64,000 bases of DNA from [Scytonema hofmanni] UTEX 2349 (GCF_000582685.1 NZ_KK073769.1:940791-1004790); one strand, 5' to 3'. Counted from the first letter of the stretch, positions 32,365 to 41,290 are shown. The notes: a model not told the origin generated them from the sequence alone. Numbers and translations: made by a program.

Positions 32365-33807
32365 ATGGATTTTTTATCTAATACAGTTGTGCTATCGCGG
32401 ATGCAGTTTGCGCTAACTGCAATATTCCATATGCTATGGCCCGTCTTAACTACAGGCATGGGAATATATTTAGTAATTGTTGAGGGAATGTGGCTGAAAA
32501 CTCGCAATCCTGACTATTATCTTCATGCCCGTTTTTGGTCAAAGCTTTATGTTCTGAACTTTGGGATCGGTGTGGCATCGGGTATCCCGATGGAATTCCA
32601 GTTTGGAACCAACTGGGCACCTTTTGCTGAAGCTACAGGAGACTTTTTTGGTAGTATTTTAGGATTTGAAGCTTCAATGGCATTCATGCTAGAAGCTGGT
32701 TTTTTGGGGATCATGTTGTTTGGCTGGGAGCGGGTTCATCCGGTAATTCACTATTTCGCCACAATCATGGTTGCCTTTGGCGCAAATTTATCGATATTCT
32801 GGATTTTGAGCGCTAATTCTTGGTTGCAAACTCCAGCCGGTGGAGAAATGGTTAATGGCAAGTTTGTTGTCCACGATTATTTTCAAGCCATTCTCAACCC
32901 GTTTATGGCAAAAAGTGTTTTACATATGTTTTTTGCCACATTAGAAACTTCATTGTTTGTAATTGGTGGAATCAGCGCTTGGTATATTCTTAGAAATCGC
33001 CATCAAGCCTTTTTTAGCAAATCTTTGAAAATAGCTTTAGCAGCTGCGATCGCAGTCGCACCGATACAAATCTACATGGGGCATTTAAGCGCCGAACAAG
33101 TATATCACTATCAGCCTACAAAACTCGCAGCAATGGAAGCTCGTTGGGAAACAATCCCAGCAGGAGAGTCTGGTGATTGGACTGTTGTCGCGTTACCTAA
33201 CGAAAAAGCGCAAAAAAATGATTGGGAAATTGCCATTCCAAAAGCATTAGGATACATTCTCGAATTTAAACCAAAACTCTCTGAACCAGTCCTTGGTTTG
33301 AAGGAATGGAAACCAGAGGATCGTCCTCATTTAGTCGGTTTAATTTATTATGCTTTCCGCATCATGAGCGGTATCGGTTTCTTCTTAGCAGCATTAATGT
33401 TGTGGAGCGTGCTTCAATGGTTGCGTGGTAAACTATCAGCCGAAAATATTACTCAGCAACGTTGGTTATTGCGTACCTGGATGTTCGCAGCACCTCTGGG
33501 ATATATAGCCATTGAAGCGGGTTGGATTGTCCGCTGTGTTGGACGTCAACCGTGGACTGTTTACGGGCAGATTCGTACAGTTGATGCTGCTTCTCATATA
33601 CCAGCTAGCAACGTCTTAACCTCACTAATTAGCTTTGCAATTGTTTACACCATTTTGTTTATTTCTGCTATGTATTTTGGCAGCCGAATTATCCGTATTG
33701 GACCCAATTTAAACTTGCCGATACCGGGAATTGAAAATGAATCCGCAGTAAATACTACCCCTGCGGAATTTATCCCCGATCAGCGTCCAGTAGAAGCACA
33801 ACAATAG
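32365..33807 (+). CDS. cydA: Cytochrome bd quinol oxidase subunit I
   Basis: A 480-residue heme-bearing subunit of the bd-type terminal oxidase, which oxidises plastoquinol or other quinol and reduces O2 to water without pumping protons. In cyanobacteria it sits in the thylakoid or plasma membrane. Visible marks are His 22 in AIFHMLWPVL, the GFEASMAFMLEAGFLGIMLFGW helix, LHMFFATLETSLFV with a heme b ligand, and VGRQPWTVYGQIRT near residue 395. The Q-loop is short, as in cyanobacterial CIO-type enzymes. AGAGGG precedes the ATG. cydB follows after 8 bp. Confidence 0.96.
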   Translation: MDFLSNTVVLSRMQFALTAIFHMLWPVLTTGMGIYLVIVEGMWLKTRNPDYYLHARFWSKLYVLNFGIGVASGIPMEFQFGTNWAPFAEATGDFFGSILGFEASMAFMLEAGFLGIMLFGWERVHPVIHYFATIMVAFGANLSIFWILSANSWLQTPAGGEMVNGKFVVHDYFQAILNPFMAKSVLHMFFATLETSLFVIGGISAWYILRNRHQAFFSKSLKIALAAAIAVAPIQIYMGHLSAEQVYHYQPTKLAAMEARWETIPAGESGDWTVVALPNEKAQKNDWEIAIPKALGYILEFKPKLSEPVLGLKEWKPEDRPHLVGLIYYAFRIMSGIGFFLAALMLWSVLQWLRGKLSAENITQQRWLLRTWMFAAPLGYIAIEAGWIVRCVGRQPWTVYGQIRTVDAASHIPASNVLTSLISFAIVYTILFISAMYFGSRIIRIGPNLNLPIPGIENESAVNTTPAEFIPDQRPVEAQQ

Positions 33808-33815
33808 GAGATTTT

Positions 33816-34829
33816 ATGGAGGCTTTAGAGCATTTTCTTCCTGAGGTATGGTTTGTCATTTTGGCTCTTTTCCTCTTCCTCTACGTCATGCTGGATGGTT
33901 TTGACTTAGGGGTAGGAATATTATCTTTAACTTCCGACGATGACGATCGCCGGGGCATTTTAATGACTAGTTTGGGCAACGTTTGGGATGCTAACGAAAC
34001 CTGGCTAGTTCTCATGGGAGGTGCTTTATTTGGGGCATTTCCCCTCGCTTATGGGACGATTTTGAGTGCTTTATACATCCCAATTATGGGTATGGTTTTT
34101 GGGCTAATTTTTCGTGCAGTAGCGTTTGAATTTCGCGAACATTCAAACCGAAAATACTTTTGGAATTTAGCTTTTGGTGCGGGGAGTTTTTTAGCGTCTC
34201 TTGGTCAAGGATTTGCCCTTGGTAGTGTACTATCAGGTATTTCAGTTGATGATTCAGGTCACTTTATTGGTACTACTTGGGATTGGTTGAATTGGAAGTC
34301 AATATTGGTAGCTTTGACTTTGATTCAAGGCTACGTTTTGATTGGTTCAACTTATCTAATTATGAAAACAGATGGTGAATTACAAAGAACCCATTACCGA
34401 ACTGCCAAAATAGCGACTGTGACAACGTTGATTGGAGCAATTTTGATTACGATTTCGACTCCTGTGTTTTATGAGAATACGCGATCGCGTTTATTTCATC
34501 AACCAGAAATTTATATCTTTGCATTAATTCCCATATTAGGAGTTTTGCTAATCTGGCAACTCTTCAGAAGCCTCCAACGTGAAGAAGAACGCGCACCTTT
34601 TATTTGGACTATCCTCATTTTCTTACTCAGTTTTATTGGGCTGGGGTTAATCGTTTTTCCTTATGTTATCCCCACTCATATCACCATTTATCAAGCCGCT
34701 GCTTCATCAAGTGCGCTGGTTTTCATGATTATCTTCATTGGTTTTCTTATTCCCATCATGCTGTTTTACAACATTTACCAGTACATTGTTTTTCGAGGTA
34801 AAGTCACTGGTGGTCACTATGAAGCATAG
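33816..34829 (+). CDS. cydB: Cytochrome bd quinol oxidase subunit II
   Basis: A 337-residue multi-span partner of CydA: LALFLFLYVMLDGFDLGVGIL with the conserved acidic residues at the N-terminus, GNVWDANETWLVLMGGALFGAFPLAYG, and FRAVAFEFREH. It needs CydA for heme assembly and proton access. AGGAG precedes the ATG. The two genes form a compact operon. No cydX-like small gene is evident after it, only repeats. Confidence 0.96.
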   Translation: MEALEHFLPEVWFVILALFLFLYVMLDGFDLGVGILSLTSDDDDRRGILMTSLGNVWDANETWLVLMGGALFGAFPLAYGTILSALYIPIMGMVFGLIFRAVAFEFREHSNRKYFWNLAFGAGSFLASLGQGFALGSVLSGISVDDSGHFIGTTWDWLNWKSILVALTLIQGYVLIGSTYLIMKTDGELQRTHYRTAKIATVTTLIGAILITISTPVFYENTRSRLFHQPEIYIFALIPILGVLLIWQLFRSLQREEERAPFIWTILIFLLSFIGLGLIVFPYVIPTHITIYQAAASSSALVFMIIFIGFLIPIMLFYNIYQYIVFRGKVTGGHYEA

Positions 34830-34857
34830 GAAAGAATTAGGATTGTAAAATTGTAAA

Positions 34858-34999
34858 GACGTTCCGTCGGAACGTCTCTACGTCGGGATTTCTAGCACAA
34901 TCAAAATAAAAGGTTTCATATCTCGCAAATGACATATATTGTAGAGACGTTCCAGCGGAACGTCTATTAAATATTATAAAGACGTTCCGTCGGAACGTC
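34858..34999. repeat. Cluster of three GACGTTCC palindromes
   Basis: GACGTTCC-nnn-GGAACGTC palindromes lie at 34858-34876, 34946-34964 and 34981-34999, between cydB and the convergent GNAT gene. Flanking CACAATCAAAATAA/CACTATCAAAATAA sequences also repeat, suggesting duplication of a longer unit. Confidence 0.9.
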
Positions 35000-35055
35000 T
35001 CTACATCATATTTTGTGGCACTATCAAAATAATTTGATATTTTATCTGTATAAAA

Positions 35056-35517
35056 TCACAGATATTTTTCCATTACATAGTTTTTAAACGTAATTCCTCG
35101 TCGTTCTACTTGCTGTTCCTTAACTATGCAAAATCCCTTGCTTATAAAAAATGGCTTTGCAGTAATACTTGCTTCTGTATATAGTCGTTTAATTCCTTGC
35201 AGTTTTGCAGCATTTTCTATATGACTTAAAAGCTTTGAACCAATACCCATTCTTTGATACTTACTATGACAATAAAAACAATCAATATGACCATCCGCTT
35301 CTAACTCTCCAAACCCAACTATCTCACCATTATCTTCAGCAATATAGGGAAGCTTGGTTTGTAACCTTTTGTGCCAAACTTCGTAATCCATATTTTCCGG
35401 TGCCCAAGCATTTACTTGTTGTTGAGTGTAATCTTGAATATTAATTTCATGAATTGTATCGTAAAACAGTTTCATGATTGCCTGAGTGTCAGATAGTATA
35501 TATTCTCTAATTATCAT
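35056..35517 (-). CDS. GNAT-family N-acetyltransferase
   Basis: A 153-residue single-domain acetyltransferase resembling E. coli YafP. It has IREYILSDTQAIMKLFYDTIHEIN at the N-terminus, EDNGEIVGFGELEADGHIDCFYCH (strand 4) and the acetyl-CoA pyrophosphate loop YQRMGIGSKLLSHIE. The acceptor is unknown. The stop and the upstream VOC gene are 11 bp apart on the same strand, so the two are likely co-transcribed. Confidence 0.9.
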   Translation of the reverse strand: MIIREYILSDTQAIMKLFYDTIHEINIQDYTQQQVNAWAPENMDYEVWHKRLQTKLPYIAEDNGEIVGFGELEADGHIDCFYCHSKYQRMGIGSKLLSHIENAAKLQGIKRLYTEASITAKPFFISKGFCIVKEQQVERRGITFKNYVMEKYL

Positions 35518-35528
35518 ATTGAATTTGA

Positions 35529-35915
35529 CTAACGTTCATAAATCTCTAACGGCAAATTATCTGGGTCTTTAAAGAAAGTAAATCGCTTGCCTGTAATTTC
35601 ATCAATCCTAATATTTTCTACCTCTACACCTTTTGATTTTAATTCCAAAACAGTTTGCTCTATATCTTCAACTTCAAAAGCCAGATGTCTTAATCCACAA
35701 GCTTCGGGATTATTAACTCTTTTAGGTGGATTAGGAAAAGAAAATAACTCAATTTGCTGGTTTTCTCCCACTTGCAAATCTAATTTATAAGAATTTCTCT
35801 CAGCGCGAAAAGTCTCTTCAATTATAGAAAAGCCCAAAACTTCTACATAAAACCCTTTGGAACGTTCATAATCAGAACAAATAATCGCTATATGATGAAT
35901 TCCAGTGGTTTTCAT
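35529..35915 (-). CDS. VOC-family protein (YaeR/GloA2-like)
   Basis: A 128-residue vicinal-oxygen-chelate protein made of two beta-alpha-beta-beta-beta modules: TGIHHIAIICSDYERSKGFYVEVLGF, and GLRHLAFEVEDIEQTVLELKSKGV, ending KDPDNLPLEIYER. Metal ligands of this group are visible (His 7, Glu 55 region, His 76, Glu 125). The likely function is a lyase or isomerase related to glyoxalase I with an unknown substrate. It is the first gene of a pair with the GNAT gene. Confidence 0.88.
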   Translation of the reverse strand: MKTTGIHHIAIICSDYERSKGFYVEVLGFSIIEETFRAERNSYKLDLQVGENQQIELFSFPNPPKRVNNPEACGLRHLAFEVEDIEQTVLELKSKGVEVENIRIDEITGKRFTFFKDPDNLPLEIYER

Positions 35916-35933
35916 TAAATTAGTAGGGGATAG

Positions 35934-36026
35934 TGGTTAGTGGATGGTGGTTAGTGGTTAGTGGTTAGTGGATAACTATTGACTGTTAACCAACAACTAA
36001 CAACTAACAACCAACAACCAACACTT
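35934..36026. repeat. Heptamer tandem repeats (TTAGTGG / ACAACTA types)
   Basis: GTTAGTGGATGGTGG units at 35934-35972 are followed by CAACTAACAACTAACAACCAAC units at 35992-36022. The two blocks are roughly complementary in type, as at 5821-6015. Confidence 0.88.
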
Positions 36027-36030
36027 AATA

Positions 36031-37278
36031 TTAAGGATCTTGCAAAACTGTTTTAGATACAATCCTGGTTTTCTTACGATCGCTTTCCGATAATTCTTCC
36101 CCAGATTGCAACCTCGTGGCAGAAGTTTGTAACACCGTCGCTGCACTAGTATCGCCCATTTGCAAAGCGGTTTTTGCCGCAGTTTGCAGCATTGTTGCGG
36201 CACCAGCGCGATCGCCTTGTTGTAATTTCGCTTCCGCTAGTTGAGTTTGGCGATATTTCGCTAATGCGAGAACATGTTGCTGCACTTGCGGATCGTTCGC
36301 GGCTTGATAAGTCCGAACTACATTAGCATAAATTGGGATATTTGGCGAAAATAATCCAGTTTGGTTGTCGGTGGGATCGTCGTAGCGGACTTGTACATTA
36401 GCGATCGCTTGTTTACCTTCGGGCAATTGTCCCAGATAAATATTCGCTAAAATCACTCGTTCCACATCTTTCATTAAATCACCCAAACGCACCGCGAAAC
36501 GTCCATCAGCTTCGTATTGTATAGGTAACTCAATTGTGTCTGGGGCAACTTGAGCGATCGGTTTGAGTTCTGCTAATCGCACTTTCGGCATCAAAGAAAA
36601 TAGTAAATAAGCATTCGTCAATCCCACCGTTTGCATCCGGGTAAAAAGCCGACTAAATTCTTCTACTGCCCGTTCTGGTTGTTGAATGTAAGACAAAGTA
36701 CCCAAACCAGCATCAGCAATTTTTTCTAAAACATCTTGATTCCAATTGTCGCCAAATCCCAAAGTATTTAAAGTCAAATTGTAACTAGCAGACAATTGAG
36801 CAAATTTCAAACAACGGTTGTTATCACCGTGTTCATTTTCGCCATCAGTTAACAGAAAAGCTTGAGAAATAGTTTCTTTTTTTCCCTTTGCTAATTCTTC
36901 AATCCCCAAACGCAAACCTTCATCAATTGCCGTTCCTCCATCTGCCGAAAGTCGGTTAATATCCCTTTTGATTTGTTCGGGATTTTCGAGAAATTGATTC
37001 GGGACTAAAACCTTAGCACGGTGATCGAAAACTACAATACTCAGGCGATCGCCTTTTTTGAGTTTGTCAACCAAACCAATCGCCGCTTTTTTCACAGTTT
37101 CTAGTGGTCGCCCATTCATCGAGCCACTATGGTCTAAAATTAGACATAAATTCAAAGGGACATTGCGATCTAGATTTTCCGCGATCGCCGAAATCGAAAT
37201 TGACAACTGACGTTGACTGTTTTGCTGATTTGCGTCCAAACTATCATCATTCAGAGTTGGCTGCAAGCTAACCTTCAT
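36031..37278 (-). CDS. von Willebrand factor type A domain protein
   Basis: A 415-residue cytoplasmic-looking VWA protein with no signal peptide. The MIDAS metal site is complete: DHSGSMNGRP (49-58), the Thr in GGTAIDEGL (near 114), and the Asp in LLTDGENEHGD (near 142). A beta-rich middle part follows. The helical C-terminus (VLALAKYRQTQLAEAKLQQGDRAGAATML) has TPR-like heptads. VWA proteins bind partners through the metal site. In cyanobacteria this type is common but has no assigned function. It is divergent from clpR across a repeat-rich 300-bp gap. Confidence 0.88.
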   Translation of the reverse strand: MKVSLQPTLNDDSLDANQQNSQRQLSISISAIAENLDRNVPLNLCLILDHSGSMNGRPLETVKKAAIGLVDKLKKGDRLSIVVFDHRAKVLVPNQFLENPEQIKRDINRLSADGGTAIDEGLRLGIEELAKGKKETISQAFLLTDGENEHGDNNRCLKFAQLSASYNLTLNTLGFGDNWNQDVLEKIADAGLGTLSYIQQPERAVEEFSRLFTRMQTVGLTNAYLLFSLMPKVRLAELKPIAQVAPDTIELPIQYEADGRFAVRLGDLMKDVERVILANIYLGQLPEGKQAIANVQVRYDDPTDNQTGLFSPNIPIYANVVRTYQAANDPQVQQHVLALAKYRQTQLAEAKLQQGDRAGAATMLQTAAKTALQMGDTSAATVLQTSATRLQSGEELSESDRKKTRIVSKTVLQDP

Positions 37279-37578
37279 AATCCAGGTTTCCTATCTAGAC
37301 ATACATATTTATAAATAACTTCAATTTGCACGCATCGCGCTACGGAAAATTTACCCCACACAGATACCTTAACAATATTCACATTCCCTTGAGCACGGGA
37401 CAAGGAGGACAAGGGGCAGGGGAGTTTGTCTCCTTATCTCCCCCCTCTCCCTTGTCCCCCTTGTCTCCCCCCTCTCCCCCTCTCACGAGTGCATAGCGAG
37501 AAATCCACACCTTTAACGCACCTAGCATCGCGCTAGTATGTATTACAGTTAACGGCATTATTTCAGGCAACAGTTGCT
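37279..37578. other. Intergenic region with C-rich repeat
   Basis: The gap lies between the divergent VWA and clpR genes. Positions 37388-37484 hold ACAAGGAGGACAAGGGG and CTCCCCCCTCTCCCTTGTCC repeats, partly complementary. The promoter of clpR should lie in 37485-37578. There is no gene. Confidence 0.6.
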
Positions 37579-38244
37579 ATGGATATATCCCCCATCAAGG
37601 CTGTTCAAGCCCCATACGGCGGCGGTGATAACTTCTACCGGACACCTCCGCCAGATTTACCTTCATTATTGTTAAAAGAGCGAATTGTCTATCTTGGGAT
37701 GCCACTGGTGCCTGCTGTCACGGAACTGATAGTCGCCGAATTGCTGTATTTACAGTCTGACGACCCAGAGAAACCAATTAAAATCTACATAAACTCTACC
37801 GGCACTTCCGGTTACAGTGGCGATCCCGTCGGCTTTGAAACCGAAGCCTTCGCCATCTATGACACGATGAAATACATCAAGCCCATCATCCACACCATCT
37901 GCATTGGTTCAGCGATGGGTATGGCAGCGATGCTTCTCAGTGCTGGAACAAAAGGTTGCCGCGCCAGTTTGCCCAACGCCTCCATTATCCTACACCAGCC
38001 TAAGAGTTACGCTCAAGGTCAAGCAACCGATATTCAAATTCGGGCGAAAGAAGTTCTGGCAAATAAAGCATCGCTGGTTGATATTTTGTCTAAAACCACC
38101 GAACAGCCTCGAGAAAGAATTATCAAGGACATGGATCGGCTGTTATACATGACACCCTATCAAGCGAAGGAATACGGTTTGATTGACCGAGTTTTTGAGA
38201 AAGAAGAACTCGCCAATCCGCCATTACCAGCTAGCGTCCTTTAA
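37579..38244 (+). CDS. clpR: Catalytically inactive ClpP paralogue ClpR
   Basis: A 221-residue subunit of the cyanobacterial and plastid Clp protease core. The fold is ClpP (PIKIYINSTGTSG..., IYDTMKYIKP), but the nucleophile region reads IGSAMGMAAMLL, where active ClpP has SAASMG: the catalytic Ser is Gly. The His position is kept in IILHQPKSY. ClpR combines with ClpP3 into a mixed tetradecamer that works with ClpC. The N-terminal extension MDISPIKAVQAPYGGGDNFYRT is typical. clpP3 follows 103 bp downstream. Confidence 0.94.
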   Translation: MDISPIKAVQAPYGGGDNFYRTPPPDLPSLLLKERIVYLGMPLVPAVTELIVAELLYLQSDDPEKPIKIYINSTGTSGYSGDPVGFETEAFAIYDTMKYIKPIIHTICIGSAMGMAAMLLSAGTKGCRASLPNASIILHQPKSYAQGQATDIQIRAKEVLANKASLVDILSKTTEQPRERIIKDMDRLLYMTPYQAKEYGLIDRVFEKEELANPPLPASVL

Positions 38245-38347
38245 TTTGTCTTTAGTTATTTGTCCTTGGTATTAGACAAATGACTCTTGACTATTGACCC
38301 TTGACTCTTGACTATTGACTATTAATTATTGACAAACGGAGAAAAAT

Positions 38348-38941
38348 ATGCCTATAGGCGTTCCTAAAGTTCCCTACCGGATGCCAGGGGAACAATATAC
38401 ACAGTGGGTTGATATTTACAATCGTCTTTACCGCGAACGGATTATTTTCCTGGGACGAGACATTGATGATGAAATTGCGAACCAAATCATCGCCGTCATG
38501 CTGTATCTTGATTCGGAAGATCCAGGTAAGGATATTCAACTGTACATCAATTCCCCAGGTGGAATGGTGACGTCTGGTTTGGCGATATATGATACAATGC
38601 AGCACATCAAATCAGATGTGGTAACGATTTGTGTCGGTTTAGCAGCCTCGATGGGTTCATTTCTGCTAGCGGCTGGCGCCAAAGGCAAACGGCTGGCATT
38701 GCCTCATTCCCGCATCATGATTCACCAACCTTCAGGTGGAACTCGTGGGCAAGCATCCGATATCGAAATTGAGGCAAGAGAAATTCTCCGGATTCGTCAT
38801 CAGCTAAATAATATTTACGCTGATAACACCGGTCAGACTTTGGCAAAGATTGAAAAAGACATGGATCGCGACTTTTTCCTGTCTGCTGCGGAAGCGAAAG
38901 AGTACGGTTTAATTGACCGTGTAATTGAAGACCGACCGTAG
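38348..38941 (+). CDS. clpP3: ATP-dependent Clp protease proteolytic subunit ClpP3
   Basis: A 197-residue active ClpP. The triad is visible: Ser in GLAASMGSFLLAAG (near 100), His in MIHQPSGG (near 125), and Asp in DMDRDFFLSA (near 174). It degrades unfolded or tagged proteins as the ClpP3/R ring with an ATPase ring. GGAG lies 8 nt before the ATG. The 103-bp spacer to clpR contains TGACTCTTGACTATTGAC heptamer repeats, so a single transcript would read through them. Confidence 0.95.
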   Translation: MPIGVPKVPYRMPGEQYTQWVDIYNRLYRERIIFLGRDIDDEIANQIIAVMLYLDSEDPGKDIQLYINSPGGMVTSGLAIYDTMQHIKSDVVTICVGLAASMGSFLLAAGAKGKRLALPHSRIMIHQPSGGTRGQASDIEIEAREILRIRHQLNNIYADNTGQTLAKIEKDMDRDFFLSAAEAKEYGLIDRVIEDRP

Positions 38942-39040
38942 AAGAGGAGGGGGACAAGGGGACAAGGGGGACAAGGGGGACAAGGAGGACAATTCTTTCC
39001 CCCCATCCTCCCCTCCCCCACTCCCCCACTCCTCCCCTTC
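38940..39040. repeat. GGGGGACAA / CTCCCCC tandem repeats after clpP3
   Basis: GGGGGACAAGG units run directly from the clpP3 stop, then CCCCCATCCTCCCCTCCCCCACTCC. The two halves are complementary in type and could fold into a hairpin that ends the clp transcript. Confidence 0.85.
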
Positions 39041-39149
39041 CCTGCCCGATAATTGTGAAGTATGAACTTTAAATTAAAAATTTAGTCTTTATGATTTATA
39101 ATTCAGGCTTTAAGCTAATAGCTGATATTCTTGCTTCTGATGGCTCAAG

Positions 39150-39791
39150 ATGGATTTTGGAGATTGTTACCGTGTATTAGGTTTAAGGTCGGGAGCATCG
39201 TTTGTTGACATCAAAACGTCTTATCGACGGCTGGCGCAGCAATATCATCCCGATATCAATCCAGGTGATAAAAAGGCTCAAGACAAATTTATTGCTTTGA
39301 CAGAGGCTTACAAGTTGCTTTTGACGGTTGTACCGCCAGAGGAAATGGCTCAACAACGGTCAAGCCAGTCGCAAGAAAAGGCGGCTCAGTCAACTCATAC
39401 AGCGCGTCCAGAACCTGTAGTTACGGTGACACAGGAGAAACCGACGCCAAAAGCGCCATCAAAGCCGACACCAAAGCCGCCTAATTTGGTGGAAATAGAA
39501 CAGCGGCTGAAGTGGAAGACTTATGAGCAGTTGCAGCGATTTTTGAAAGAAAGACGATTTCCCCAAGCGATCGCTCTCGCGGAAGCTTTAGCAGAACGTT
39601 TACCTGAAGATGCCGAAGTGCGACAATGGCAAGCGATCGCCTATCAAATTTGGGGACGAGCGCTAATTAAAGAAAAACAACTGCTCAAAGCCAGAATTTA
39701 TCTGAAAAAAGCCTTAAAGACTGACCCTAATAACAAGTCTCTTTCCCAAGAAGTCCAGCGCGACTTCCAGAAGCTAGAGCAGGCTTTTTGA
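39150..39791 (+). CDS. J-domain protein with TPR-like C-terminus
   Basis: A 213-residue DnaJ-type cochaperone. The J domain (3-60) has the HPD motif in RRLAQQYHPDINPGDKKAQ, which triggers DnaK ATPase. A Pro/Lys/Thr-rich linker (about 85-112) follows, then a helical repeat region (PQAIALAEALAERLPEDAEVRQWQAIAYQ and LLKARIYLKKALKTDPNN) of TPR type. There are no zinc fingers, so it is a class C J-protein that probably targets DnaK to a specific partner. An 84-bp piece of its TPR region is duplicated 800 bp downstream (40355-40438). Confidence 0.9.
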   Translation: MDFGDCYRVLGLRSGASFVDIKTSYRRLAQQYHPDINPGDKKAQDKFIALTEAYKLLLTVVPPEEMAQQRSSQSQEKAAQSTHTARPEPVVTVTQEKPTPKAPSKPTPKPPNLVEIEQRLKWKTYEQLQRFLKERRFPQAIALAEALAERLPEDAEVRQWQAIAYQIWGRALIKEKQLLKARIYLKKALKTDPNNKSLSQEVQRDFQKLEQAF

Positions 39792-39798
39792 ATTTTGT

Positions 39799-40044
39799 TC
39801 AATTTTTGCGGATAACGTTGAAGATGGGTTCTCTCTTGATTTCCGGTAATTCAAATTCTCCCAAGTTCGCAAAACGCTGCTCAATCATAGTCGCTAGGTT
39901 TAAGGAATGTTCGTTATTTTCTAACAAAGCGATGCGGAGAATTTCTTTGACTTCTTTTTCAAGGGAACGACTATGTTTTTCGGCTCGTTTTTGGAGACGA
40001 GATTTGATGTCATCATCAAGATTAGAGATAATGATATTAGTCAT
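39799..40044 (-). CDS. FitA-like ribbon-helix-helix antitoxin (orphan)
   Basis: An 81-residue protein. The RHH domain is MTNIIISNLDDDIKSRLQKRAEKHSRSLEKEVKEILRIAL, typical of FitA/VapB antitoxins that guard PIN toxins. The ATG at 40044 is preferred to a TTG at 40050. No toxin gene lies on either side: the convergent J-domain gene ends 7 bp away, and repeats lie upstream. It is either a solitary repressor or the remains of a module. Confidence 0.82.
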   Translation of the reverse strand: MTNIIISNLDDDIKSRLQKRAEKHSRSLEKEVKEILRIALLENNEHSLNLATMIEQRFANLGEFELPEIKREPIFNVIRKN

Positions 40045-40130
40045 AAGCAATTAATAGCAATTCTATAAAATTACGTCGGCAAGCCGCAGAAAAAGAACTT
40101 ATACCATTTCTCTATGAAGATGCGCCTAAT

Positions 40131-40187
40131 TTAGCCCACGCAGGTGGGCTTAGTTCGTTTAGCCCCAGGCTTCCAGCCTGAGGGCGT
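40131..40187. repeat. AGCCC-hairpin/CAGGC dispersed repeat
   Basis: TTAGCCCACGCAGGTGGGCT, TTCGTTTAGCCCC and AGGCTTCCAGCCTGAGGG. It has the same two-hairpin design as the element inside the PaaK-like gene at 9312-9366. Confidence 0.88.
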
Positions 40188-40354
40188 TATGTGCAGCCTC
40201 ACATAGAATTGGTATTAAGGGATTGCTTGTTTTCCACAAAGCTGAAGCGGGAGACACTCACAATACTAACACTTTAGCGTTTTTCTAAGATACAAAGTTG
40301 GGTTACGCGATCGCCCATACCTAACAAAAAGCTGGTAAATATTGCGTTGTACTT

Positions 40355-40438
40355 TTTCCCCAAGCGATCGCCCTCGCGGAAGCTTTGGCAGAACGTTTAC
40401 CTGAAGATGCCGAAGTGCGACAATGGCAAGCGATCGCC
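40355..40438 (+). pseudogene. 84-bp duplicated fragment of the J-domain protein gene
   Basis: Identical to 39558-39641 except at two positions (T/C and A/G). Both ends of the copied block carry a GCGATCGC site. It has no start or context for expression. It is separated from the source by the FitA-like gene and repeats. Confidence 0.93.
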
Positions 40439-40446
40439 ATTTGTCA

Positions 40447-40580
40447 TTCGTAGTGAGCGGTTTACCGCTCGTCGCTCTTGGATTTTAACGGCTTAAGGCG
40501 TTACTACGTTAAGGAGCGTTTATTTATGCCCATCTACTTAGGTATGTTTTTATTACTGTTAATTAAATGGACATGATATA
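40447..40580. repeat. Composite repeat: CGTAGTGAGCGG hairpin plus GGACATGATAT tail
   Basis: The first part (40447-40530) matches 27839-27912. The second (about 40543-40580, TTATTACTGTTAATTAAATG then GACATGATAT) matches the non-palindromic part of the 76-bp unit at 30847-31076. It lies immediately upstream of a toxin-antitoxin pair. Confidence 0.85.
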
Positions 40581-40616
40581 ACTAAACTGCTGGAAAGTTT
40601 GGAAGAAGTATTAAAA

Positions 40617-40844
40617 ATGAAAACCGAACACCAAAGAGAAGAAATAATCAAAGCTATCAACGTACTGCTAAACCAGGCTTATGACAGTACTTTAGATGAA
40701 ATTTATGCTTTATTGAAAAAAATTGATGATGAAGAAGATGAAGAAGATTTAAAAGCTATTAAAGAAGCTAGAGAAGATATACGTATGAACGGTACTGTCC
40801 CGTGGAAAGAAATACAAAATGAGATGAAAAAGGATGTTGCGTGA
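40617..40844 (+). CDS. Antitoxin of a RelE-type module
   Basis: A 75-residue, strongly charged helical protein (MKTEHQREEIIKAINVLLNQ, then an acidic stretch DDEEDEEDLKAIKEAREDI). It has no clear DNA-binding fold that I can name. The stop codon overlaps the RelE start (GTGA), which fixes its role as the antitoxin of the pair. The ATG at 40617 is chosen over a TTG at 40599. Confidence 0.78.
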   Translation: MKTEHQREEIIKAINVLLNQAYDSTLDEIYALLKKIDDEEDEEDLKAIKEAREDIRMNGTVPWKEIQNEMKKDVA

Positions 40845-41107
40845 CTTACAGTGTAGAGTTTTCAAAGGGTGCAAGAAAACAATTTATAAAATTACCTATA
40901 GATGTAAAAAAACGCATACAAATTAAAATTAATGACTTAGCAATAGAACCCCGTCCGAACGGAATTAAAAAATTACAAGGTGATGATAATTCATATCGTA
41001 TTCGAGTAGGTGAGTACCGAGTAGTTTATGAAATAGAGGATGATGTTTTGATAGTAACAATAATTAAGGTAAAACATCGGAGTGAGGTTTATCAAGATGA
41101 AAGTTGA
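40841..41107 (+). CDS. RelE/ParE-superfamily toxin
   Basis: An 88-residue toxin starting with GTG and complete to its end: YSVEFSKGARKQFIKLPIDVKKRI, then the beta-sheet core DDNSYRIRVGEYRVVYEIEDDVLIVTIIKVKHRSEVY. The conserved Arg residues of RelE-type mRNA interferases (RIRVGEYRVVY, KHR) are present, so it should be active on ribosome-bound mRNA. It is one of the few toxins in this window that looks intact. Confidence 0.9.
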   Translation: MTYSVEFSKGARKQFIKLPIDVKKRIQIKINDLAIEPRPNGIKKLQGDDNSYRIRVGEYRVVYEIEDDVLIVTIIKVKHRSEVYQDES

Positions 41108-41290
41108 CAACCAACAAAATCTAATATAGTGGTTTTCATTTGAATCACATACATATTCAAAAAATAAATGTAAAGACGCGAAATTTCGCGTCTCTACACC
41201 GCGTATTGCAGGCAACCGAGAAGTTATAGTACCCGACGACTAAAGTCGCGGCTAAACAAACAAAGCCTACGCAGGTAGGCTTTTAAAATA

